64,000 nt of DNA. Source: Candidatus Poribacteria bacterium (lineage in GTDB: Bacteria > Poribacteria > WGA-4E > WGA-3G). The stretch covers positions 124,001 to 188,000 of the forward strand of contig JAPPFM010000055.1 in assembly GCA_028821605.1 (NCBI GenBank), written 5' to 3'. The position numbers and the translations under genes are program-made. Positions 26,179-35,667 of the stretch are shown piece after piece; position 1 is the first letter of the stretch; every line of letters starts with the position of its first letter. The notes under the pieces were generated by a model, which was given only the letters and a program-made list of their open reading frames with translations, did not search any database and had not been told where the DNA came from.

Positions 26179-27606
26179 GTGCAATTAAAAGGGAAACGGG
26201 GCACGGTATTTGGTTTGAATCGGAGCGGAATCGCTGCTGCAAAACTGCTGCGTTTGTATGGTGCCGTTGTTTCTGTTACAGATACGCGTTCCCACGAAGC
26301 CTTGTCAGCGGAAATCGCTACGCTCGACGAGTCCTTGATGGCTAACAGGATGTCTGTGAACACTTACGATCCGTACCGAACATATTTCGGTGGGCATCCG
26401 TTGGAATGTATTGCGGATGCAGATTTTATTGTCGTTTCTCCCGGTGTACCGCTGGATATTCCGATCCTGTCTGAGGCGCGAACCAAAGGCCTTCCGATCC
26501 TCGCTGAATTGGAAATTTCTGCAAGTTTGTGTCCAGCACCAATTGTCGCTATCACTGGCACGAAGGGAAAATCGACAACCACACTGCTTACGGCTGCCAT
26601 ACTAAAAGCGGATGGTAGATTTCCGAACGTTTGTGTTGCAGGTAACATCGGTGTGCCTCTGGCTGCGGAGGTTCAGAACCTGACTGATCAGGATATTGTT
26701 GTTGTTGAGGCGAGCAGCTTCCAGTTGGAAAGCACGGTTACTTTCCATCCGAAGGTTAGTGTCGTGCTGAATTTATCACGCGATCACTTAGACAGGCATG
26801 GGACGATGTCCGCTTATCGCGAGGCGAAACAGAAAATCTCTGATAATCAGACGGTTTCGGACTGGATAGTTCTCAATGATTCGGACGCGTCTGTCAAAGA
26901 TTTTGCAGCATCAACAGCGGCACAAGCAGTTTATTTTACAGACAAAGGTGTTCCTAAAAGTTTGTCGTTTTTAGGAACGTTTAGAGATAGTTCTGGGATT
27001 TTCGCTCAGCAGAATGGGACACGCGAGAGAATATGTGATCTTGCGGATATTCCACTTCCCGGAGCACACAATGTACAAAATGTGCTCGCCGCTATTGCTG
27101 TGGGACAGATTTTTGGTGTCGCAGGGGCGAAAATTCGGAAAGCACTTCGGTGCTTCGACCGGTCGCATCCTGCCTTATCCCACGCTTTTGAGTTAGTCCG
27201 GACTTTGGACGGGATCCGTTTCATAAACGATTCAAAGGCGACAAACGTGGCGGCAGTCAAAGCAGCACTTCAATCGTTAGTAGATTCTCAGGTGCTGTTG
27301 ATAATGGGCGGCTATGACAAGGGCAACGACTACACACCGCTGCGCGAAATTGTTCGGAATAGGGTCAAAGGTGCGGTCATGCTCGGTGAACATACCCAAC
27401 AGATTGAAAAGACGCTTGCTGGTGCAACCGATATAATGAAAGTCGGAACGATGGCAGAGGCGGTGCAGGTTGCCTACAAACATGCGGTACCCGGTGATGT
27501 TGTTCTATTGTCGCCTGCAAATGCGAGTTTTGATATGTACACCGATTATAAGGAGCGAGGTGCCGACTTTAAGGCGGCAGTTGATGCACTTCAATCGCTT
27601 CGTTAG
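26179..27606 (+). CDS. murD: UDP-MurNAc-L-Ala--D-Glu ligase
   Basis: A Mur ligase of about 475 residues adding D-glutamate. It begins with the Rossmann-like 'GTVFGLNRSGIAAAKLL', has the ATP loop 'AITGTKGKSTTT', 'NLSRDHLDRHGTM' and 'INDSKATNVAAVKAAL'. GTG 26179 is chosen because GGGGAG ends 7 bases before it and the resulting N-terminus matches the family; upstream in-frame TTG 26155 and ATG 26161 lack this. The gene follows mraY directly. Confidence 0.94.
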   Translation: MQLKGKRGTVFGLNRSGIAAAKLLRLYGAVVSVTDTRSHEALSAEIATLDESLMANRMSVNTYDPYRTYFGGHPLECIADADFIVVSPGVPLDIPILSEARTKGLPILAELEISASLCPAPIVAITGTKGKSTTTLLTAAILKADGRFPNVCVAGNIGVPLAAEVQNLTDQDIVVVEASSFQLESTVTFHPKVSVVLNLSRDHLDRHGTMSAYREAKQKISDNQTVSDWIVLNDSDASVKDFAASTAAQAVYFTDKGVPKSLSFLGTFRDSSGIFAQQNGTRERICDLADIPLPGAHNVQNVLAAIAVGQIFGVAGAKIRKALRCFDRSHPALSHAFELVRTLDGIRFINDSKATNVAAVKAALQSLVDSQVLLIMGGYDKGNDYTPLREIVRNRVKGAVMLGEHTQQIEKTLAGATDIMKVGTMAEAVQVAYKHAVPGDVVLLSPANASFDMYTDYKERGADFKAAVDALQSLR

Positions 27607-27669
27607 AGATTTTCAGAAACCTGAATTTTTAGGAACCAGACAACGCGGAAAAGGATTAAAGACACCACG

Positions 27670-28941
27670 ATGGTACGCAACTACCTAAAAAACTCTTCCG
27701 GTAGCAATCAGGATCGCACATCTAAACCAAAATCCAGGTTTAAATGGACAAAAAACACGCGTACCTATTCTGCTGTGGAAGAACAGCAGGAACAAGTCGT
27801 AGAAGCACCTCCCGTACAAAACGGGCGAATGGATAGAGGGTTGATCGCGATTACCCTTTGTCTCATTGCAATAGGCATTTTAATGGTATACAGTGCAAGC
27901 CATCTTCTTTCTTCAAGACACTATGATGGCTACAGTTACCGTTATTTGCAGATACACGTCATTGCATGTAGCATCGGCTTAATGGGTCTATTTTTAGCTT
28001 CCTACCTGCCCTATAGATTTTATGCGATGTATGCAAACCTTTTTTTGATACTTGCCTTTGTGTTGTTATTATTCGTTTTCGTGCCAGGCTTGGGCTCAAG
28101 CGTTCAGGGGGCAGAAGGTGGGAGATTTAGGCGCTGGATCCGGATCGGGAATTTATCTGTCAATTTTCAGCCTGTTGAATTTGCGAAGATAGCGTTGGTT
28201 ATCCATGTGGCGAATTTTATAAGCCGCAATCCAGAACGGGTCAAGAGTTTCTTTAACGGTGTAGTTCCAAATATGCTGATTGTGGGGACCGCTTTCGGTC
28301 TCGTGTACATCCAACCGGATTTCGGTTCCGCGTTCTTATTAGTGGTGACTGTCTGTATCCTGTTATTTATCGGGGGTATGCGTATCTGGCATGTGCTGAC
28401 GCTTGGTGGTGTAGGTGGTGGGCTGCTCAGTTTACTTATAATTCGGGATCCATATAAGTTGAAGCGGGTCATGGATTATTTTGCAATGTTGCAGTCTCCG
28501 GACGGAGCCAACTATCAATTAACGCGCTCTTTGGACGCACTTGAAGGTGGCGGACTCCTTGGGGTCGGGATTGATAGTAGTCTGCAGAAAATATCACGTC
28601 TCCCTTATCCACACACAGATTTTATTTTCGCTGTTTTGGGAGAGGAATTTGGATTTATCGGTGCTGTGGCTGTGACGTTTATTTTCATGTTATTTATATG
28701 GCGAGGACTTCACATCGCCAGATATGCGAGTAGTTTGTTTGGATCTTTGCTCGCCACTGGACTCACAATTATGATCGGTTTACAAGCGTTTATTAACATT
28801 GGCGTTGTAACAGGCTTGTTACCAACGAAAGGGATTACATTACCTTTTATCAGTTACGGGGGTTCTTCAATTGTTCTCAGTCTTGTGAGCGTTGGCATCC
28901 TTCTGAATATATCGCGGGGTAGTGTTAAGAACACAGACTGA
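27670..28941 (+). CDS. ftsW: lipid II polymerase FtsW
   Basis: A 423-residue SEDS glycosyltransferase that polymerises septal glycan with FtsI. A cytoplasmic extension of about 55 residues precedes ten membrane segments. Family motifs are 'YSASHLLS', 'GRFRRWIRIGNLSVNFQPVEFAKIA', 'PHTDFIFAVLGEEFGFIG' and 'INIGVVTGLLPTKGITLPFISYGGSS'. The dcw position between murD and murG argues for FtsW rather than RodA. Confidence 0.96.
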   Translation: MVRNYLKNSSGSNQDRTSKPKSRFKWTKNTRTYSAVEEQQEQVVEAPPVQNGRMDRGLIAITLCLIAIGILMVYSASHLLSSRHYDGYSYRYLQIHVIACSIGLMGLFLASYLPYRFYAMYANLFLILAFVLLLFVFVPGLGSSVQGAEGGRFRRWIRIGNLSVNFQPVEFAKIALVIHVANFISRNPERVKSFFNGVVPNMLIVGTAFGLVYIQPDFGSAFLLVVTVCILLFIGGMRIWHVLTLGGVGGGLLSLLIIRDPYKLKRVMDYFAMLQSPDGANYQLTRSLDALEGGGLLGVGIDSSLQKISRLPYPHTDFIFAVLGEEFGFIGAVAVTFIFMLFIWRGLHIARYASSLFGSLLATGLTIMIGLQAFINIGVVTGLLPTKGITLPFISYGGSSIVLSLVSVGILLNISRGSVKNTD

Positions 28942-29000
28942 ATTAATCCGGTTTTGTAAGGTGAAGTTTTCCAAATAGTACCGTTTAATAGGATCAAACT

Positions 29001-30200
29001 ATGATAACTTCTGAGCGTTGCAATACAGATTTATCAAAAACCGACAATCCCAATTTACCATCACCCCAAGAGGAGCCAACACACAAGAAAGTTGTTATTG
29101 CTGGCGGTGGTACAGGTGGACACATCTACCCTGCGATTGGGATTGCCCAGGCACTGCATCGCTTGGATACTACAGTAGATATTGTGTTCATTGGTGGGGA
29201 GGGTAAGTTGGAATCAACGCTCGTTCCGCAACACGGATTCCGTTTCTTACCTATTTCGGTTGCGGGTTTTCCGCGCCGCTTCACCTTACAGTGGTTACGG
29301 GTTATTTGGAAGGTCTTTCGTGGAGTTATCCAATCATTGCGGTATATGAAGGAACTACAGCCAGATGTTGTTATAGGAACGGGAGGATATGTTTCAGGTC
29401 CAGCGCTTTTCGCCGGTCTCTTATGCAAAATTCCGATTGCTATCCAGGAACAGAATGCTTCTGTTGGTTTGACGAACGGTATCTTGGCACGATGGGCGGA
29501 CGTTGCCTATCTCGCGATGGAGTCGGTGAGCGAGAACGGTTCGTTCCGATCTACCATGCGTGTAGAGGTAACAGGAAACCCTATTCGTCCGTCAATCACT
29601 GCATTCCCGAAACAGGACGGAACTTATAGAAGATTCGGATTGTGTCCGGATAGGAAAACAATCTTTGTCATGGGTGGAAGTCAAGGTGCTCATGCCATTA
29701 ATGAAGCGATTGTAGCTGCGCTGCGGCACTTAGTCGGATTTGCCGATCGTATCCAGATAGTTCATCAAACTGGCGCAGCTGAGGTCGAAATGGTACAAGC
29801 CGCGTATGAACGGGAACTTGCATCGCACGATGGATTTCTATATTGCGTGCGACCTTTCTTTGATGCTGTTGAGGAAATCTATAGCATCGCGGACGTTATG
29901 GTGTGCAGAGCAGGCGGAATGACAGTTGCCGAAGTTACCGCATGTGGTATTCCTGCAATTTTCATCCCTTTACCGTCACAAACGGGAAACGATCAGGTGT
30001 TAAACGCTCGCACTGTTGCCCAACAAGGTGCCGCTGTTGTGCTTGAACAAGGTGCCTTCAGAGTTGAGACCTTGGTTGAAAATCTTACAAACATGGCGTT
30101 AGACAGAAACACGCGCCAGCGGATGGTAACCGCGAGTCGCGCTCTGGGCAAACCACACGCGAGCGATGATATCGCCAAGTCCATTCTTTCTTACGCATAG
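29001..30200 (+). CDS. murG: lipid I GlcNAc transferase
   Basis: A 399-residue GT-B glycosyltransferase that adds GlcNAc to lipid I at the inner face of the membrane. Landmarks are 'VVIAGGGTGGHIYPAIGIAQAL', 'VIGTGGYVSGPAL', 'QEQNASVGLTNGILA', 'GGSQGAHAIN', 'CRAGGMTVAEVTACG' and 'PLPSQTGNDQVLNA'. A 28-residue polar stretch precedes the conserved core, so an internal start is possible, but ATG 29001 is the only well-placed one. Confidence 0.96.
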   Translation: MITSERCNTDLSKTDNPNLPSPQEEPTHKKVVIAGGGTGGHIYPAIGIAQALHRLDTTVDIVFIGGEGKLESTLVPQHGFRFLPISVAGFPRRFTLQWLRVIWKVFRGVIQSLRYMKELQPDVVIGTGGYVSGPALFAGLLCKIPIAIQEQNASVGLTNGILARWADVAYLAMESVSENGSFRSTMRVEVTGNPIRPSITAFPKQDGTYRRFGLCPDRKTIFVMGGSQGAHAINEAIVAALRHLVGFADRIQIVHQTGAAEVEMVQAAYERELASHDGFLYCVRPFFDAVEEIYSIADVMVCRAGGMTVAEVTACGIPAIFIPLPSQTGNDQVLNARTVAQQGAAVVLEQGAFRVETLVENLTNMALDRNTRQRMVTASRALGKPHASDDIAKSILSYA

Positions 30201-30256
30201 TCAGTAGTGTTTCAGGGTATCGTTTACAAGCCTTAAATTGGAAAGAAAAGAACAAG

Positions 30257-31624
30257 ATGTTTGGAAAAACAAGACATATCCATATCATTGGTATTGGTGG
30301 TGCTGGCTTAAGTGGTATCACTGAGATTCTGCTGGATCTCGGATTTCGCGTGACCGGATCAGATATCCAAAAATCGTATACTACGGAGCACTTACGCAAT
30401 CGGGGGGCAACTATCTATTATGGGCATGCTGCATCGCAGATGTGTGGTGCCGACGTTGTTGTTATGTCTCCTGCGATTCCTCCTGACAACCCCGAACTCC
30501 TTGCCGCAGAAGCACAGAAAATTCCGATTGTTAGGGGGGCGGAGATGTTAAATGAGATCACCCGAATGCGCTACAGTGTTGCCGTTAGTGGAACACATGG
30601 AAAAACAACCACAACCGCTATGACAGCGACAGTTCTTGCTGATCTCGATCCGACGGTTGTTGTCGGTGGAAAACTCGTCGATGGTAGTCACGCCCGAAGT
30701 GGTGACGGCGATGTTATGGTAGTCGAAGCAGACGAGGCGTACGGCTCTATTGAGATGTTCTATCCCACCGTTGCTGTTGTAACGTCCGTTGATGCAGACC
30801 ATTTGGATTATTATAGTAGCGTTGACGAGATTGGTGAAACCTTTCTTAAATTCATCAATAAGGTTCCATTTTATGGCGCAGCTGTCCTCTGCTTAGATTC
30901 AGAGAATGTTCAAAGATTCATCCCACGGGTTAACAAGCGTTATGTTACCTATGGACTTGAGACAGGGGCAGATCTGGTTGCTGAAGGAATTACAGTGGAA
31001 GGTCCTACATCCCGGTATCGAGTCCGCAAAAATGGACACCTGTACGGCGAAATTCATCTTAAAATGCCGGGTCGCCATAATATCTCCAACTCTTTAGCAG
31101 CGGTAGCCGTTGGACTTGAACTTGATATTTCGTTTGATCAAATTCGGAAGAGTCTGGAGTCATTTCGCGGTGTGCATCGCCGTTTTGAAGTGCTAGGTGA
31201 GGTTAATGACATTGTTGTTGTTGACGATTACGCTCATAATCCTGCCAAATTGAAGGCAGCGTTGAGCGGTGCGCGCGATGGTTACAAACGCCGTATTGTC
31301 GCTGTTTTCCAACCCCATCGATACCAGCGTGTCAGGGATTTAGCGGACGAGTTCTCCCGCTCTTTTTATCAGGCAGATGTGCTTATTGTCACCTCAATCT
31401 ATAGTGCTGGCGAGGTGCCTATTAAAAACGTCACGGCTGAAAAACTGGCGGAAGCGATACAGGCGCATGGACATCGTAATGTTCACTATGTACCAAACAC
31501 AGATGAAATTACGGACGTTCTGATGGAGATAACACAGCCCAAAGATATCGTCATTACGCTCGGGGCAGGAGACATCAGTAAAGTAGGACACGAGTTCTTA
31601 AGCAGACTTCAGGCAGAAAATTAA
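30257..31624 (+). CDS. murC: UDP-MurNAc--L-alanine ligase
   Basis: A 455-residue Mur ligase catalysing the first peptide step on UDP-MurNAc. Features are the N-terminal 'IHIIGIGGAGLSGI', the ATP loop 'VSGTHGKTTTTAM', 'VEADEAYGS', 'DADHLDYYSS' and the C-terminal 'VVDDYAHNPAKL' and 'FQPHRYQRV'. No murB gene follows it; ftsQ comes next. Confidence 0.97.
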   Translation: MFGKTRHIHIIGIGGAGLSGITEILLDLGFRVTGSDIQKSYTTEHLRNRGATIYYGHAASQMCGADVVVMSPAIPPDNPELLAAEAQKIPIVRGAEMLNEITRMRYSVAVSGTHGKTTTTAMTATVLADLDPTVVVGGKLVDGSHARSGDGDVMVVEADEAYGSIEMFYPTVAVVTSVDADHLDYYSSVDEIGETFLKFINKVPFYGAAVLCLDSENVQRFIPRVNKRYVTYGLETGADLVAEGITVEGPTSRYRVRKNGHLYGEIHLKMPGRHNISNSLAAVAVGLELDISFDQIRKSLESFRGVHRRFEVLGEVNDIVVVDDYAHNPAKLKAALSGARDGYKRRIVAVFQPHRYQRVRDLADEFSRSFYQADVLIVTSIYSAGEVPIKNVTAEKLAEAIQAHGHRNVHYVPNTDEITDVLMEITQPKDIVITLGAGDISKVGHEFLSRLQAEN

Positions 31625-31679
31625 TCAAACATACTTCTTTTGCCGTGGACGCGTTTTTCTCGGCGAGGTTTACCCGACC

Positions 31680-32672
31680 ATGCACTCCATAAGTGAAAAT
31701 AATCAGATGCAGATTCAATTGACTTCAAATCGACAGCTCGCTATCACAAAAGAAACGAGAAAAAAGTCAGCGTTCTTCGGTAAAAAGCGTAGTGAATACA
31801 TACGACAGAGTTCTATGCCTGCCCGACGACTTGGCAAACATCCTAACGCAAAGGTATTTATGTGGAGGCGTGTGATCTTCGTCATAGCGATTTTAGTCAC
31901 TTTATCATTTATCGGAAAGATAGCACTCAGTTTTTTTGCTGCTGAATACGTTTCTCTTGAACTTTCCGGAAATATCCACTATACTGATGTACAAATCTAT
32001 GATGTGTTAGGCGAGAAGTTAGAAAATATCGTCACAGATTCTGAAGAGCAAACAGCCGCCTATCTTCGGGAGAATTTGAGTTATATTAAAGATGTACATG
32101 TTGTCAAACATGTGATGAAACGGATCCTCACTATAACTGTCACCGAGCGTGAGCCTTTTGCTCTCGTGAGGTTTGATGGTACTTCGCAAACTTCTGCATC
32201 TGCTGATAGTTCATTTTTTCTGGTAGATATCGAAGGACATGTGTTAAAAAATATAGAGGTTGGAAAAGCAGGTTTACAGAAATCTGGGGAACTCAAAGGA
32301 AAGGTGATAATTCTGGCAGTAGACGATCAACTCCCTGAAGTTAGTACTGCCGTTCAGCTCCCCGAGGTTACATTGGGATTGACGGTTTTAAAAACTGCCC
32401 TGCTTCAGGAACCGAATCTTGCGACGCAGATAGAGACTATTGATGCAAGTGATTCGCGGAAAATTGAGCTGCGGATTGATGCGCTACCTGTGCCAGTATG
32501 GCTTGCCGCGGATACGATTGAATCCGGACTTCATCATACGGCTCTGCTTCTAAAACAGCATAGAAATCGGGTCCTTGGACTTATTAGTGAAGGTCCAAGC
32601 GCAGCACAGTCGTACCTTGATGTGAGGTTCCAAGATGCACTCTACTTAGGGGGTTATACTGGAGACGATTAG
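31680..32672 (+). CDS. ftsQ: cell division protein FtsQ/DivIB
   Basis: A 330-residue bitopic protein. A basic cytoplasmic tail (1-about 60), one membrane segment ('RVIFVIAILVTLSFIGKIAL', about 63-82), then a POTRA-like domain ('YVSLELSGNIHYTDVQIYDVLG...LRENLSYIKDVHVVKHVMKRILTITV'). The C-terminal beta domain is weakly conserved. It sits between murC and ftsA as in standard dcw clusters. It bridges FtsL/FtsB and the Z-ring. ATG 31680 is used; ATG 31707 is an alternative. Confidence 0.86.
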   Translation: MHSISENNQMQIQLTSNRQLAITKETRKKSAFFGKKRSEYIRQSSMPARRLGKHPNAKVFMWRRVIFVIAILVTLSFIGKIALSFFAAEYVSLELSGNIHYTDVQIYDVLGEKLENIVTDSEEQTAAYLRENLSYIKDVHVVKHVMKRILTITVTEREPFALVRFDGTSQTSASADSSFFLVDIEGHVLKNIEVGKAGLQKSGELKGKVIILAVDDQLPEVSTAVQLPEVTLGLTVLKTALLQEPNLATQIETIDASDSRKIELRIDALPVPVWLAADTIESGLHHTALLLKQHRNRVLGLISEGPSAAQSYLDVRFQDALYLGGYTGDD

Positions 32673-32688
32673 CCCTATCTCATAAATA

Positions 32689-32706
32689 CCGATAGGGATC
32701 TATCGG
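32689..32706 (+). repeat. short hairpin upstream of ftsA
   Basis: CCGATAG and CTATCGG pair over 7 bp around GGAT, in the 97-bp gap before ftsA. No role is claimed. Confidence 0.5.
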
Positions 32707-32769
32707 ACGATGTCTCTATTCCTGCCTACTGTCCTTGATACAAAAGGCGGAGGAGGTGAAAACATCTAA

Positions 32770-33996
32770 ATGCCAAAACAAAATATTATTGCGGGACTTG
32801 ATATCGGTTCAAGCAAAATTTCAGTAGTTGTTGGGAATACTCTGCACGGGAATTCCCAGAAAATAGGAATTATCGGCGTTGGACACGCTACTTCCGAAGG
32901 ACTTCGCCGCGGTGTTGTTGTTGACATTAATCAAACGGCTGAAGCAATCCGCAAAGCCATTTCCAGTGCTGAATTGATGGCGGGAGTAAAAATAGACGCG
33001 GTCTGTGTCGGTGTTTCCGGTGAACATGTAATTGGACAAACATCACACGGTGTTGTCTCTGTGGCAAATACTGAGATTTCGCAAGATGATGTTGACCGAG
33101 CGATGTTAGCGGCGAGGGCAATATCTATTCCCGCTGACCGAGAAATTCTGCATGTGATCGAACAAAATTTTGTCGTTGATGCACAGAATCGTATTAGGGA
33201 ACCTATTGGTATGTCCGGTGCGCGTCTTGAGGCTTACGCCTATATTATTACAGGTGGCACAACGGCTATTCAAAATCTGCTCAATAGTATCGAAAAGGCA
33301 GGGGTACCTATAGTTGAGACACTTGTAGCCGCGCCCCTTGCTGCAACGCAAGCAACTATCTCAAGAGATGAACGTGAAGTCGGCATCGCACTTGTTGATA
33401 TCGGTGATGGAACAACTGAGATTATCGTCTATAAAGAAGATTCTATCCAGCATACAGCAGTAATTCCTGTCGGGGGGCAGCACGTCACCAACGATATTGC
33501 GCAATACTTAAAAGTCACGCTTCCGGAAGCGGAAGAACTAAAACTTAACCGCGGATGCGCTTGGACAGAATTAGTGGATCCCGATGAGACGAGGTCTATT
33601 CCAGTTACGAGCGATTCAACGCCACCGCGTTTCATTGACCGCGTTGAACTTGCCCAGATTATCGAGTACCGCATGGCTGAAATCTTAGAAGTAGTTGGTG
33701 AGGAATTGGGGGATATGCCGCTTCCAGGTGGACTTGTCCTTACTGGGGGAACTGCGCTCATGGACGGTTTGCAAGAACTTGCCGAAGTTATGCTCCAATT
33801 ACGCGTCCAGATCGGCTACCCGCGTGGATTGCAAGGCTTGACTGATCGGGTCAACCATCCGATGTACGCTGGAGGGATAGGACTCGCCCTTTATGGTGAG
33901 ACTTTGCGGCAGCAAGAGCGTGAGCATAACGCGCGTCAGGGAGGCAATGCCTTTGGGTCAGTCTTGCAACGTATCAAAGAATGGTTCGGATATTAG
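32770..33996 (+). CDS. ftsA: cell division ATPase FtsA
   Basis: A 408-residue actin-like protein that tethers FtsZ to the membrane. It has 'IIAGLDIGSSKISVVVG' (phosphate 1), the SHS2 insertion region near 85-165, 'VGIALVDIGDGTTEIIVYK' (phosphate 2) and 'GGLVLTGGTALMDGLQELAE' (adenosine). The C-terminal tail 'FGSVLQRIKEWFGY' is amphipathic, as required for membrane binding. A GGCGGAGGAGG stretch lies about 15 bases before ATG. Confidence 0.96.
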   Translation: MPKQNIIAGLDIGSSKISVVVGNTLHGNSQKIGIIGVGHATSEGLRRGVVVDINQTAEAIRKAISSAELMAGVKIDAVCVGVSGEHVIGQTSHGVVSVANTEISQDDVDRAMLAARAISIPADREILHVIEQNFVVDAQNRIREPIGMSGARLEAYAYIITGGTTAIQNLLNSIEKAGVPIVETLVAAPLAATQATISRDEREVGIALVDIGDGTTEIIVYKEDSIQHTAVIPVGGQHVTNDIAQYLKVTLPEAEELKLNRGCAWTELVDPDETRSIPVTSDSTPPRFIDRVELAQIIEYRMAEILEVVGEELGDMPLPGGLVLTGGTALMDGLQELAEVMLQLRVQIGYPRGLQGLTDRVNHPMYAGGIGLALYGETLRQQEREHNARQGGNAFGSVLQRIKEWFGY

Positions 33997-34050
33997 GTAT
34001 CCTTCGTTGATGGGATGGCCCCTATTCAATCTGAACTTACGGGAACATTT

Positions 34051-34079
34051 GACTTAACCTCTCTAATAGCGTATAATTT
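34051..34079 (+). promoter_or_regulatory. dedicated ftsZ promoter
   Basis: TTGACT (34051-34056), a 17-base spacer and TATAAT (34074-34079) give a strong promoter in the 199-bp gap between ftsA and ftsZ, with transcription start near 34086. Confidence 0.75.
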
Positions 34080-34099
34080 AATGTGAAAAAGTGAATCTG

Positions 34100-34174
34100 A
34101 TGAAAGTTACGAAGAACCTCGGTCTGGAGATTGAGGCAACAACGATAGGAGGAATTAGGTTGCTGTGTTTTTAG
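34100..34174 (+). other. possible 24-codon leader ORF before ftsZ
   Basis: ATG 34100 opens a 24-codon frame ending TAG at 34174, 21 bases before the ftsZ ATG. Inside it AGGAGG (34147-34152) stands 7 bases before TTG 34160, giving a possible 4-codon minigene. ftsZ itself has no close binding site, so coupling through this leader is conceivable. Unconfirmed. Confidence 0.25.
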
Positions 34175-34195
34175 TTATAGTAACTGAAATCCAAG

Positions 34196-35491
34196 ATGAT
34201 AGAATTTGAACAGGAAGAATTTGAAAACTTGCGCGCCAAAATTAAAGTCATTGGGGTTGGTGGAGCGGGTGGAAACGCCGTGAAACGTATGATTGAAGCA
34301 GCACTCACCGGCATAGAATTTTATGCTGTCAACACTGACCAACAAGCACTCCTGACCTGCTTAGGGGCTACCCAAATTCAGATCGGCTATAACACTACTG
34401 AAGGTTTAGGTTCCGGGGCAGACCCCGAGATAGGCAGAAAAGCTGCTGACGAAGACAGAGAACGACTCGAAACTATTGTAGAAAATGCAAACATGGTTTT
34501 CATCACTGCTGGTATGGGTGGTGGAACCGGTACAGGTGCAGCACCGCTGATTGCTTCGCTAGCGAAAGAACGCAACGCACTCACCATTGGTGTCGTAACA
34601 CGTCCCTTTAACTTTGAGGGACAACGTCGCGCCGCCGCCGCCGAAGCAGGACTGGAAGAACTCCGCGCAGCTGCTGATTCCGTAATTGTTGTACCAAATC
34701 AGCGTCTCATTGACACTATGGACAGGAAACTTCCAATCCGAGAAGCATTTCGTAAGGGAGATGAGATTCTTTTGCATGGGGTTCAAAGCATATCCGACAT
34801 TGTCACGGAATCGGGCGAAATTAACGTTGACTTTGCCGATGTTGAATCTATTATGCGGAATGCGGGCAGCGCGTTGATGGGCATGGGGAGTGCTACAGGT
34901 GATAATCGCGCACCAATTGCTGCAGAACAGGCGATCAGTTCACCGCTCCTTGAACAGACCGATATCGCTGGAGCTGTCGGCATGATTGTCAATATCACTG
35001 CCCCGCCTGATTTCATGATGCACGAACTCGATGAGGCAATGGGCGTTATTCAGGATACTGCACCCAATGCACAAATTATCTTTGGTCTTGTTTACAAGGA
35101 GGCGGTGGACCTCGGAGATGAAGTCCTTGTAACTGTCATCGCGACTGGTTTCGATTCTGATGAAGGTGAAATGCTTGAAGTTGATGACGGAAGCGCAACT
35201 GCGCGATACGACGACGCAGATACTTATCAAAGGCTACCGTCATCTGAACGGCGTGTGCCGCGTTCTGGCAGGGCACTGCCCAATGTTGGTGGACCATCAT
35301 CTGGTAGATCCACAATTCCGGGGCGTGGACGCAGGTCGAACGCTACACCCTCTGCGGAACAGGATCAACCAGCTCCAGAAAGACAACGAAAACCTGCTCG
35401 TGGAAGGAGCCGAGGCACACCGCAGCGTGAGACGGATTGGGAGATTCCCGCTTTTCTGCGTGTTCAAAAAAGAGGTGAAAACGACAAATAA
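34196..35491 (+). CDS. ftsZ: cell division GTPase FtsZ
   Basis: A 431-residue tubulin-like GTPase forming the division ring. Signatures are 'VIGVGGAGGNAVKRM', the GTP loop 'AGMGGGTGTGAAP' and the T7 loop 'NVDFADVESIM'. The C-terminal linker (about 330-415) is Arg/Ser/Pro/Gly-rich, and the final 'WEIPAFLRVQKR' is the conserved peptide that binds FtsA. Transcribed from its own promoter at 34051-34079. Confidence 0.98.
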   Translation: MIEFEQEEFENLRAKIKVIGVGGAGGNAVKRMIEAALTGIEFYAVNTDQQALLTCLGATQIQIGYNTTEGLGSGADPEIGRKAADEDRERLETIVENANMVFITAGMGGGTGTGAAPLIASLAKERNALTIGVVTRPFNFEGQRRAAAAEAGLEELRAAADSVIVVPNQRLIDTMDRKLPIREAFRKGDEILLHGVQSISDIVTESGEINVDFADVESIMRNAGSALMGMGSATGDNRAPIAAEQAISSPLLEQTDIAGAVGMIVNITAPPDFMMHELDEAMGVIQDTAPNAQIIFGLVYKEAVDLGDEVLVTVIATGFDSDEGEMLEVDDGSATARYDDADTYQRLPSSERRVPRSGRALPNVGGPSSGRSTIPGRGRRSNATPSAEQDQPAPERQRKPARGRSRGTPQRETDWEIPAFLRVQKRGENDK

Positions 35492-35667
35492 GAGTTGTCT
35501 CTATATTAACTCCTATCGCTTGAATCAGATTCCTAAGCAAACTAACGCCGTACTGTGTTTTGATAATCTGGTGTAGCGTACCTTGCTTGTAGACATATTT
35601 TTCTTGCGCGTACCCTTTACTTTAAGGTATGCTTTTCAAACACATTTAATTGTGTCAGAGGCAGACA

